Below are positions 45,771 to 55,941 of a stretch of DNA of 64,000 nt, piece by piece. Both the position numbers and the translations under genes were made by a program. The number at the start of each line of letters is the position of its first letter. The stretch's first letter is position 1. This DNA is from Strobilurus pachycystidiatus (taxonomy: Eukaryota > Basidiomycota > Agaricomycetes > Agaricales > Physalacriaceae): positions 992,001-1,056,000 of the forward strand of contig JAHLMK010000005.1 of the NCBI GenBank assembly GCA_019915135.1, written 5' to 3'. Below the pieces are notes generated by a model that saw nothing but the letters and a program-made list of their open reading frames with translations, searched no databases and was not told the origin of the DNA.

Positions 45771-46215
45771 GTCGGTTCGAAAGTTAGGGATTCGGGTAGC
45801 CATAAGAGCATATACATACCCTATCGGAGATCGCCACGGCTCCTCGCTTCTGCTGAGGAGGGAAACGGCTCTAGCCGTTCATGTACGATGCGATGGGCAT
45901 ATCTGAGGGCCCCCAAGACAGCTATATCACTGTCGGTTTGAAAGTTAGGGATTCGGGTAGCCATAAGAGCATATACATACCCTGTCGGAGATCGCCACGG
46001 CTCCTCGCTTCTGCTGAGGAGAGAAACGGTTTTAGGCGTTCATGTACGATGCGATGGGCATATCTGAGGGCCCCCAAGACAGCTATATCACTGTCGGTTC
46101 GAAAGTTAGGGATTCGGGTAGCCATAAGAGCATATACATACCCTATCGGAGATCGCCACGGCTCCTCGCTTCTGCTGAGGAGACACACGGTTTTAGGCGT
46201 TCATGTACGATGCGA
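45771..46215. repeat. 161-bp tandem repeat, about 2.8 copies
   Basis: Units start GTCGGTT(C/T)GAAAGTTAGG at 45,771, 45,932 and 46,093 and are nearly identical, including CGGAGATCGCCACGGCTCCT and GATGCGATGGGCATATCTGA. The last copy stops near 46,220. The period is not a multiple of three, so frames crossing the units are chance frames. Confidence 0.95.
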
Positions 46216-46607
46216 TGGGCATGAACGAAGCGTTCCAGAATGTGTTCATCGCTCTCGGTTCATGAATACGGCTTCGAATAGATATTAGAATGGCCTTACC
46301 TGCTCGAAGAGCGCAACGTTACGATCCTGCTTTTCGGATGGAAGCGGATTTTGGATAATCATGTTCGATGCATCGTGCCACTTGGAGGACGTCGTTGGCT
46401 CGTTTGCGCCACAGGAGACACAACGTGTTGAATCTAATTGAACCGGCATGGACTGTCCCTGTATCATATTTCTCTCAGTCTTTCGCCAGTGGCGACACAG
46501 GATCTCACACTATACATATACAGTACCCAATTCATTTCTTGACAACATTGTAACGCCCTGTTTAATATATTCCCTCGGACCGACGATGGTGGAGAAACGT
46601 GTTTCCC

Positions 46608-46885
46608 GGCAGTGTGATCAAATCCAGCCGAGGACGTTAAATCCGAAAAGACGGATTTAAGGTCGAGCTGCCGATTTGCCTAGGCACTCGGCACACACGT
46701 GATCTTTTCCCGCTTGCTTCCTGCCGCCAAGTGATTAAGCAGCAGCGGCGGGAACAAGCAGGTAAGTGCCTTCCCCTTCATTGTAGAGTAGAGTAGATGC
46801 AAATATACCGGTTCGAACGAATTTCCGAATCAGTGAAAGCCTGATTGCCAAATGGCAGCAGAAAAATGCAGGGAGAGTCCAGGTC
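46608..46885 (-). promoter_or_regulatory. Shared 5' module C upstream of the Spt5-like gene
   Basis: Reverse-strand copy of module A. The part 46,608-46,770 has GACGTTAAATCCG, a six-base loop and CGGATTTAAGG (a near-perfect hairpin), CACGTGATCTTTTCCCGC and GCAGCAGCGGCGGG; the box at 46,857-46,885 ends 21 bases before the start codon of the Spt5-like gene. Close spacing to the ATG suggests the box is in or next to the transcript start. Confidence 0.6.
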
Positions 46886-46906
46886 GCTGATACCAATTTC
46901 TTCTAG

Positions 46907-49900
46907 ATGGATCTTAGTGAACTGTTCGACGTCGAGGCTGAGGAGTCTTTTGCAGATGGGGAGGATGAGGTTGACTATGAGGATGATTTGGAAGGTGTGT
47001 AACTAAACCATTGGACGCCGCGCACCAAACTTATTTAGCCTATATCATCACAGGTTTCATTGACGACGGAGCCAATTTTCAACCCTCACAGCGTCGAACC
47101 ACCCCCTCAGAATTGCAATCCCCTTCATCCTCGAATCTCCCTCTACCGCAATCAGACGCCTCTCATGACAGACACGGCTGGGTGGACCATCTTGCGGTGA
47201 GATACGCGTCGGGGCAGGGCCAAACCTTGCCAAGACCATCCTTGCCCACGGACAACGATGACTGCCCTCTGGAGAAACATCTCCTCGAACGGGTCTACAC
47301 AGACCCATATATCTACATCGTTCTTTTGTATTGCAAGGTTGGTCCTTCTCTGATATCTTCGCATGCGCCTAACTCTCATTTCCAGACTGGCTGCAAACCC
47401 GCAGTGTTGTCACGCCTTGTCGAGGTGAAGAGTTCTCGCGCCGAGCTGAACATTCTCGATGCTGTCCCACACCCACTCATCGACGGTGTCTTCCTCATCC
47501 TGGAGCGCGACTTTAATCCCCAGATTGGCTACGTGCTCCAGTCAATCCCTGCCTGTGTCCGTTCTAGCTTCTTCCCGGCTGCAATGCGCTCCATCGGCAA
47601 TCCTCCTCCTAATCCCCCTCGCTGGCGTCCATTTCGTGTTTATATCTCCGATGTAATAAACCACGCCGCCTTCCTCAAAGTCATAAAAGCTCCCCCCATC
47701 CCCCATCTAGGCGGCAAGTGGGTTCAAATCCCAACGGGCTTGTACCAAAAGGATGTTGGGCTTGTTATTCGTCAATACGTCTCTGATGAGGATCTTGCCA
47801 GGGCAGAAATCTTACGAAGGAGGATCGACAGAGCACAGCGCACGGCAGCGGATAAGAGGCAGGAGATTTACACTCTTAGAATGCAGCAACAACCGGAGCT
47901 GGATGCTGCTCGGGAGAGGACTTCGAGGGAAGTGGAGGCGAAGACGCAAGAGGCGGGCCGGCCGCCTCAGACGGTTGACGCCCGTCGTGCTTGGCTGACG
48001 AAGAAGGCAGCTCTCGACGAGGAGGCCAAGAAGATCAAGGACGCTTATGCTGGAATGGAGGCGGAGGCGGCTCGTGCAGTAGAGGGGAGACAAGCAGAAG
48101 TCCGCCAAATCGAAAAGGACTGCGACGATATGCAGAATCAGCTTGAGACTCAGGATCCACTGTGCTCTATTCTAGTTGTCCCTCGTCCGCCAACGTACGA
48201 TTTTGATTTGATGCCGCAGGAGGGAGATATCTTGGAGGAAGGGGTGGGGGAGGCTGTCGGCGAGGTGCGGCCCGTAGCGGGGGAGAGGAGGAAGAGGAAG
48301 AGGAAAGGGGGTGAGCAAGACGTTCGACGTCCACCTGCCCGACTGGCCCCACCAGGAAGTATTGCTCGGCCTGTCAAGGACCAGGAAGGGGAACTCCGCA
48401 TCTATCAAGGCATCTCCCATCGTACCTTCGAGCACGATTTGGAGATCATCAATTTCCGTACCTCCGTCGTGAGACGTCATCTCACCAGCTACATCGAGCC
48501 CTCTCTCCTCGATACCTTTCTCAGGTCGCAGCATCCCACGTTGTCTTCTATGAGAGCCAATCCAAACGCCTCATTCCCTCTTCCTTCGAACTGGTTCTTA
48601 GCGTTCGGGGACCACCTTGAAGACTTTACAACAAAACAGTCAGGGACATACACCGTGTCCAGTCATTCATCGGCGACTGGCGTCGAGATCTTCGATGCTG
48701 ATGGACAGGGCTTCTTCGTTCTCCGGCACCATCTCATGAAGGTGGTGCAAGTCGGCGATTTGGTCAAGTGTCGATTGTCAGACCAGGAGGATGTTGGACC
48801 AGGATTTGTTGTAGACATCTCGGAACAGGGCGGTCAACGGCATGCAACAGTGATGCTGCATACTCTCACAGTCATCGAGGATTGCGACGACGGTGATGCC
48901 GACGAAAGTGATGTCGATGAGAGGGATCCCGCGGATATAATTGTGCGTCTCCTATCATCCTTGCTTCTGGAGAGTGCATGCTCATATCTCGCAGTCCCGC
49001 AACGTACACGTCAAGCGCAAGGTACGCGTCAAGGATATTATCGAAGTCAGCGTACGTTCACGACTGTCCCTGCTCCCTGAGTGCATGCTCACATCTCGCA
49101 GTCCCGCAACGTACATGTCAACACTCTTCGGGTCCTTGACCAGCACTGGTACGAGAGTCCCGAGGAGACGACGGACGAACCGGCTCCCTTCTTGGGACAC
49201 ACAGGACCGACTCCTTGGTTGGGACGGAAGGTCATGATTGACGCCGAAGGTGATGTACATCACAAAGAGCAAGCCATCGTCAAGGACGTCATTTTGGACA
49301 AGGATGGAACGATTGCAGTCTCAAAACGCTACAAGACTGATGCTGTCACCATCGACTGCTACGAGAGAGTTCAAGTGAATCCTCAGCCCATCAACCAGTC
49401 CGTTTACGCCAACGGCATCCGGGTCGTAGTCCAGTTCACAATGGTTCGGGACCACGTTGTTCACGGGACATATTACTACGAGCAAGTCCGCGATTGGGAG
49501 TATGTAGTCTATAGCATTTCCTTGCGTTCAATACTAATGTGTTCTGACTCCAGAACTCGTTGGCCCCTTCGTATCGCCTGCCCTCTCCGCCGAAATCAGG
49601 CTGCATTTGAGGGACCGCTGGAAGTCAGACGTTTGGAATGGGGCGCCGATTATCCCAAGTGGGATCCGGAGGATCTTGCCAAACGGTCTGGCTGGTATCG
49701 GAGGGATGAGAAGGAAGGAAAAGCTCTCCAGCGTGCCCAGGAGTTGAGGTCGAATGATCCCACACTCCTCTCACACACCCCTCGAATGCCCCCACTACCC
49801 AAACCCCGCACACCCCCTCCCGAAACGTCCAAGGCCCATCCCCACTGGCTGGAGAGTTCTCGTCTCATCAACATGCATGTTGAGATTCTCTATAAAGTCA

Positions 49901-50424
49901 TCGAGACAAAGTCACAGGGTGGCATACAGATGAAAAAGAGGAAGATAGACGAAGGCAAAGATGGTATCAGACTCGTCGCCACCCTAGCAACCAATCCCAG
50001 TGGGTCAAATCCTCCCAACGTAGTCCTTCGCTGTGCCGTCCAAACCCTGCTGCCGCAGAAGAAAAGTATTCTTGATGTGAACCTCTGCGAACCTATTCAC
50101 CCAGGCGGGCGTTTCGGTAATAACTACCGATTGTACGCGTTTCGTGGACTACACGAAGGGGAGTTCATGCGTCCAGTTGCTCATCAGCAAACCACCGACG
50201 GGAAGCTTATGCATATGGGCATCTGGGTGGAAGCTCAGGCTGACGGAAAAGATTACGCCAAGAAGGTTGTCGAGGGCAAACCACAGACCATCGTCTTTCG
50301 CGATGAAGATTGCGTCCTTATAAAGGACACTCCAGGCGAACGCATCGCAAATCACGAGTGGGAGAAGATGCGGAGTGATGGCAAAGCCCAGTGGGAGGAT
50401 ATCTGGCGTAGCAGGATCGTTTAA
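46907..50424 (+). CDS. Spt5-like transcription elongation factor (KOW domains), intact
   Basis: Six exons: 46,907-46,994; 47,054-47,337; 47,386-48,942; 48,995-49,051; 49,102-49,499; 49,554-50,424, together 3,255 bases or 1,084 residues, no stop. The start is acidic (DLSELFDVEAEE), as in Spt5. A region around 47,270-47,530 (YIYIVLLYCK, TGCKPAVLSRL, LIDGVFLILERDF) sits where the NGN domain would be. KOW-like segments follow: KWVQIPTGLYQKDVGLVI, VVQVGDLVKCRL...VGPGFVVDI and LGRKVMIDAEG...HKEQAIVKDV. A coiled-coil (47,780-48,150) and a basic RKRKRKGG patch lie between. It resembles the Spt5-like genes multiplied in agaricomycetes rather than the housekeeping Spt5, which is an inference. Expected role: binding RNA polymerase II or nascent RNA. 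Confidence 0.75.
48972..49120 (+). repeat. 107-bp tandem duplication creating a 57-bp exon
   Basis: GAGTGCATGCTCATATCTCG and the following CAGTCCCGCAACGTACA occur at 48,972 and again at 49,079. Each copy supplies a splice acceptor CTCGCAG and the codons SRNVHV, so the Spt5-like gene now has a 19-codon extra exon flanked by introns of 52 and 50 bases, all in frame. Confidence 0.85.
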
Positions 50425-51613
50425 AAGTGTACGCATAGACAGACTTTGTGTTAGAACCTTATATATAGATAGACGAACTTTATATGTAAGTGTATCGGTA
50501 GCCAGGTGAAACATTGTATTAAAGTACCCAATCATCACTCTATTATCGTAGCCCCGCTAGACGGCAAGATCTTTGGAGGTCTTGGCGGTGGGTCCAAATT
50601 TTCCCAACGAGTCCTTGGTGAAACGCTCTGGTCGAATTTGGACGGAGGAACAACGTATCATACGGGGATTGTACGGGAGGTAAGTTTGTATTCGAATCTT
50701 TGAGCTTCAATGACTCATGAATCATGCTCGGCCAACTTCACGGTCCGACGTGACTGAACATGGCTTGACTCGGATCCTACGTGCCGCCTCACCTCGTCTC
50801 CCCTACCTCATCCTTCTACCCCTCATACCTCCCCCTCTTCCGCCTCTCATTGCCTACCCTCCCCCTACATCTCGTACCCACCCCTTACATCCCCGTACCC
50901 TCCCCCCGCATCCCCGTACCCTCCCCTTACATCCCGTACCCTCCCCCTACATCTCCGTACCCTCCCCCTACATCTCCGTACCCCCCCTTCATCGTCCCCA
51001 GCCCTGCCCGCACCCCCAGCGTCTCCGCCCCCCCCCCCCTTCCCCAGGGTCCCCGTCTCCACCCCCTCCGATCACTGCGTGCGAATTTCTTGGGTACCTC
51101 TAGGCAAAGCGTCCTAGGTGCGTTAACACTCGGACTACATTTGGTGCCTTTCAATACAGTAAACGCGCAGGCAGGAACAACTCACGTGAAACCAGAAGGG
51201 CAAAAAGATCGCTCCGAGGGGATCGATCAGGAATATCTCGTGTAACAGGAATTATTGGCCTTTGATGCCATACACAAACTTACAGAGCTTCAAAGGCACC
51301 ACAAAATTGCCCTATACACTTCACCTTAACAAGATAGACTCGCGGAGAAATCAGCGAAGTTCTATGACGTGTAAAACACCCGAGATGATCGACCGCCGAT
51401 ACGTGTGCCTGCCCCATCATTCCTTATATGGACTCACCGCCTGTCTAGTAGAATATGTTGAAACTCGACTTGAACGCGAGTGTGAATGGAACATAGGTGG
51501 CATCGTTGCGTTGTCCTGTTATGTGTCGCTGGCATCGATCCATGAAGCTTAAAACTTCCTTGACATCAAACCACCAGCAGCACTTTCTACACACCCTCTC
51601 ACACCTCAAAATC
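50425..51613. other. Region after the Spt5-like gene: short frame and pyrimidine-rich repeat
   Basis: A short frame at 50,506-50,703 (GKIFGGLGGGSKF) has no recognised family. From about 50,800 to 51,060 the plus strand is almost pure pyrimidine with a period near 18-19 bases (CCCTCCCCCTACATCTCCGT). Beyond it no gene is seen until 51,614. Confidence 0.5.
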
Positions 51614-52107
51614 ATGCCCATTCACTTCAAGTAAGTTTCCCATTTGATATGGCACACAATCATTGATTATATTGACAGGGAAATGGCCCTTTTTGCCCTG
51701 TATTCAATGGGAATGGGCCTTGTCCTATGGCAAGCTAGGTACATCATCATTTCACTTGATTTTCGTCTTATCAACCCTCTCTTAGGCTCCACCATGCAAA
51801 CATCGTCCGCGGCGCCGCCTGGACGGTCGAGGCCGCGCTCAAAATCTATGGTAAGTGGGGTTTTTATTATATTTGTCTCTGGCGCCGGATCGGCCGGTCC
51901 GATTGCCGGCTGCATCTCGACACGTTCGCTCAACGTTGCGCAGGAGGCCCGTTGCGCGTTCAGCGCGAGTTTGACAATTTCAACCTTGACGCGGGACTCG
52001 AACAGAACGAAGAACGGTCCGTTTCTCATTCTATTCTATGTGCCTAAACTGATATGACGTACAGTGTGTGCTTGAATATCAAGTTGGATTGGGCCGTCCG
52101 TATGTAG
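51614..52107 (+). CDS. Small five-exon cargo gene next to the right end (85 residues)
   Basis: Exons 51,614-51,630, 51,679-51,738, 51,786-51,850, 51,944-52,016 and 52,065-52,107; all introns GT...AG and all joins in frame (258 bases). The product has one hydrophobic segment (MALFALYSMGMGLVLW), then HHANIVRGAAWTVEAALKIYG, PLRVQREFDNFNLD and VCLNIKLDW. Five exons for 85 residues, with perfect frames, is strong evidence that it is real. I do not recognise the family; a single membrane-associated helix is possible. It mirrors the small gene by the left end. Confidence 0.75.
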
Positions 52108-52374
52108 GACATATTGAGCTGTAATGTAATCAGAAAATTCTACCTATATTGTAATCACAATCCGCCGCGTCCGTCCGTTGTCCGTCGTACGCTAATCTTT
52201 GGTATAATCTCGTCTCAGGCCGCTGGATCAACAACATGAAAGGGCCAAAGGGATAAATTCACATGTGAATACTATGTACTTATGTCTACAAGCTGGTTCG
52301 CCGGCTCACGAGCGTCGCCCGCAAAGTCCGAAGGTCTGCGACAGTTCAAAGACACGCAAAACACAAAGAAAAAC

Positions 52375-52442
52375 CTGGCGAAAGCTCGAGTGTCTGCCGT
52401 TAAGGCAGACACTAGTGTCTGCCCTGGTCCCTGCCCCCGGTG
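52375..52442 (-). repeat. Right terminal inverted repeat of the giant element
   Basis: Reverse complement of the left 68 bases with one mismatch (position 15). The outer edge reads CTGCCCCCGGTG followed by TTA (52,443-52,445). The 18-base palindrome lies at 52,405-52,422. Confidence 0.95.
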
Positions 52443-53250
52443 TTATGACGACAGAGCCGGGATCATAAAGCTTCGCTCTTGTCGGGCTTCCCGCCCTCTC
52501 GGAGACACTCTGGGACGAACCCACATGGTGCATGACACGCCGGAACTATACTTAGGCTGTATGAGTCAGGCGGGAGTCGGCACCCAACCAATCCCGCCCT
52601 CCCAACCAATGAGTGCTCATCGATCTGGCGGGTGATCATCGGAATGTCGGAATCTCCGTCATCCGCAGCGTCAGACCACTCCCGACGCATCGGGAATATG
52701 TGGTAGAAGCTTTGAGAAGAGGAACGATGAGCAAGCATGAGATTAGTATAAATACAGAGACAGCGCTGTACTAGTTACCCAGACTTTGTCCTTAATCAGT
52801 TTTCCCCCATACAACCCCGTTGGGCATTCTGAGCTCTTTGTAATAGGACTCATCCACATGTCTCCCTTCAATACCTCCGCCATTGTCGTTGGCTTCAACA
52901 AGAGAAGGCTCTCCGACGCCACACCTGGGACTAGGTCCAGTAGCGAGCCTCGTACTTTGGGATTAGGTTCCTACGGTACTACAGACAATGACGAGACAGA
53001 TGTGTGACCATCGAGGGTCCCTACGACTGGTACAATACAACCAGTCGAGCACCATACAAGGATGTACGTGGTATGCTTGCAGGAAAGTTATGAGTTGGCT
53101 ACAGGGGTAGTCTCTCATGAGCGAGTTCATGTCGCGGCGGGATCAAGTTGTAACAGCCCAGACCTTCCATCCCTCGACAACCTGGCCAATGATCTCCATC
53201 CCACAAGCATCGACGTGAGTGCAACTGTCAGTACCCTCGACACTCAGTAA
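52443..53250 (+). other. Right flank of the giant element, LTR-like with TATA box
   Basis: GC-rich sequence with a TATAAATA box at 52,747-52,754 and a following short frame (52,786-53,007). It looks like retroelement or promoter sequence into which the giant element inserted, but no partner repeat or known domain was found. Confidence 0.3.
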
Positions 53251-54972
53251 ATGTCATGCCATTCAGTGGTCTGTAAACCACACTATCAATTCTTATCACA
53301 ACTAATACTCCTTGTAAGGGAGCTGGAGTGCACAAAGGTTTGAGAGAATAAAGTGCTTTTGGGTAATGAAGAAATAAAGATGTATTTCAAATGTTGTAGT
53401 TAAAACTACGAGTTATTTTTGGGGAAGTAGGGATTCTGATCGAAATGACACAAAAAAATCTTGAAGTTGTAGTCTTAAACCGAACCTCTTGACATATAAA
53501 GATCTTAAACAGCGCGAGACAATATAGCTTCTATCTATCAAGTGCTCTGGTGTACAAGAACTTTGTCTTGGAATCAGCAGGCTGCTACCGCAGGTTTTAC
53601 GTCACTGAACTGCTAACGATAAGGACTCCTTCTTGCACTTAAACCAAACTTCTAGTGTTTTGCACCGGGACCAAAGGTTTCAAAAGGTGTCTCAGATGTT
53701 GACAACACTCGTTCAAACTCAACTTATTCCTCAAAGGAAAGTACTTCACGAAAGAGCGTGAGTGCAGGGCAGAATCACTTACAAACCGGCCTTCTTGCAA
53801 ATACAAGGTTTTAACACCAAGTAGATTCGTTGGTACTCGACTTGGTACGTCGGAATAAGGTTTTTTTGAGTCTTTCAAGGAGTTTGGCAACACCTGATAT
53901 CTTTAAATCTTGGAAAGGTCTTTGGGGGTCTTTGGGCACTTTGCAGAAATGAGTCGAAACTCAAGATAGATTCACTACAATGGCTGCGTCTGACTAACGG
54001 CTACGACGGGGAGGGGGGTCTAAACTAATGAAATATGAGTCCTTTGGGCCTTTTTATACTGGTGGTCTCTTACTGAGTAAGCATCTATTCTAGGATTGGA
54101 TACATTGGACATTTGAGTCATACAAGTACTGAATTCTCATTGACTATCCTTGGTCAAAACAATTGCAGACGGAACGCTTGGTCCTTTAGTTATATACGCC
54201 AACTTGACGGTATGATACAATCCTTAAAACCAAGAGATGAAGATTCGATAAAAACTTTGATCCTTAGATATTTTTATGATGCAAGGTTCTATAGATATTT
54301 CTTATGGATAGGTTGAATTAAGATCATCAAGAGCGTCTTTTCAAGCGCAGACGCCACAGAAGAGTGTTTTTTTAAAGTGGTAATGCATCCTTCTTTCGAG
54401 GTGGTCCTTGATCGTGAATCATGATCGATTGACATAGCGAAAGGCGTCGGTTCAAAGTCCTTGACAACTCTAAAGGTTATTTTTCCAGAAGGATTATGAC
54501 ATCCTTGAACTATTTCGGGACCTTCCAGGTTTTCAGGTCGATGTGCGCAGGTCTTGGGTTGCTTTGACTGAACTGCTTGAAGATCTTTGGACCCTCCTTG
54601 GGTGCAAATGGTTATAACACATAGTCTGTAGTACAAAGTACATGCAAAGGTACAGAATCTTAAAAGAGATCCAACACGCAAATAAGAATATTTGGATAAA
54701 GGTGATTAAAGGTTTCGATTGCGCCTGTCTTAATGAACTTGTTAAGGCGCCTGAACCTTGTCTCAAAGGCTTGCTCGCGTTAAGGCAGTAACTTCTGCGT
54801 GCTCTATCCTAGGTACTTGACTGGAGGTTCCTAAAGTCTTTGAACTGTTTAAGAATTGTAAAATTCCTCGTTTTTAGTACTGGAATAGTATTCTGTGTAT
54901 CAGCGTATAATAGTTATTTTAGGAGGAATTGGTCTGCTGACCCTCACACAGTTGTAGGAGGTTGAGGGATGT
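53251..54972. other. Unassigned decayed sequence
   Basis: Only short frames (53,639-53,893 and 54,289-54,681 on the minus strand, 54,113-54,316 on the plus strand). A purine-rich run GGGGAGGGGGG lies near 54,008, like a polypurine tract, but I could not pair LTRs. Confidence 0.35.
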
Positions 54973-55430
54973 TGTAATAATCGTGCCCAACCACTGACAC
55001 AATAACCACTGAGCCAAAAGGCTACTATGACGACTTGTCATTTAGTGTGGTTGGGGCTATATATACCATGTGTTATAGACTGTTCCGCATGTCTATAACA
55101 GTACCTCCTCCTTTAGGCACTGAACCAATGGAGCCTGAGTTGGAACAGGGCCCAGCAGCACAGCCACTGATCACAAGGGTTCTATAGCAAAGCCCCCAGG
55201 GACGCAACCCTGCAGGTCAGTCGATTCTGAGGAGTCATGGACAAAGTATGGAAATTTGCCCATGAGCCAGATCGAACCGGTGACCTGTTGAAGTCGTCAT
55301 ACTGTAATAATCGTGCCCAACCACTGACACAATAACCACTGAGCCAAAAGGCTACTATGACGACTTGTCATTTAGTGTGGTTGGGGCTATATATACCATG
55401 TGTTATAGACTGTTCCGCATGTCTATAACA
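54973..55430 (-). mobile_element. TRIM retroelement (458 bp) with identical 128-bp LTRs, 5-bp TSD
   Basis: LTRs at 54,973-55,100 and 55,303-55,430 are identical by eye, begin TG and end CA, and are flanked by GATGT (54,968-54,972 and 55,431-55,435). The minus strand is the likely sense: a purine tract AAAGGAGGAGG lies just before the minus-strand 3' LTR, and each LTR has TATATATAG after its first part. The 202-base inside has no gene. In the sense strand an A-box-like TTGGCTCAGTGG lies in the LTR and a B-box-like GGTTCGATC just inside, a polymerase III-like arrangement. Identity of the LTRs indicates a recent insertion. Confidence 0.9.
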
Positions 55431-55941
55431 GATGTCTATGCAGTTATTGAATAACTCATAGTTGTTTAAGTTGATCTCGTTAAAAAAGACTTTAAGCAAC
55501 ATGACCTCGTGTATATTTTTGAGGTTGCAGTCCCAGGTCAGCAAAACTAAAAACAAACTTGATAGTTTGATAGTGCGCATCATCTGACTCACGTATAACT
55601 GATTTTTGCTTTATGAGACTGATGAAGGAGGCAAACATCTTAATTGTGACTGGTTGAGGGTGTTTTTTGAATGCAGAACTCATAAAGAAGTTCAAGCGAT
55701 TGAGTTCATGAAGAGATATGATAATGTCAATTTGTTGTTTAAAGGAGAGATCACGTCACTCATGAAGGTTGTGAGCGCTGACTAGCGAGCCTGTTTTCAG
55801 CTTGAACATGACTTTTGCAAATCAAGCGGAGAGGATTTTGGTCTGTGAACATGTTTCATTAAGTGTCACAACTAAGAAGAGAGACTCACAAAAAGAAGAA
55901 GGGAGAGAAAATCAAATATGATGAATTGACCCATTTGGTAG

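Larger units (their letters stand above)
28328..52442 (+). mobile_element. Giant CMC (CACTA-like) DNA transposon with cargo genes, 24.1 kb
   Basis: Both ends carry the same 68-base sequence in inverted orientation with one mismatch, starting CACCGGGGGCAGGG. TTA follows directly at both outer edges (28,325-28,327 and 52,443-52,445), the 3-bp duplication known for CMC elements. Each end holds repeated GGCAGACACT half-sites, like the subterminal transposase sites of CACTA elements. Inside, a Tnp2-type transposase lies near the middle with at least eight further genes. No inner inverted repeat that would define a smaller element around the transposase was found. The inside is GC-richer and far less decayed than the outside, so it is probably a fairly recent arrival. 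Size and cargo are unusual for the superfamily. Confidence 0.8.
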
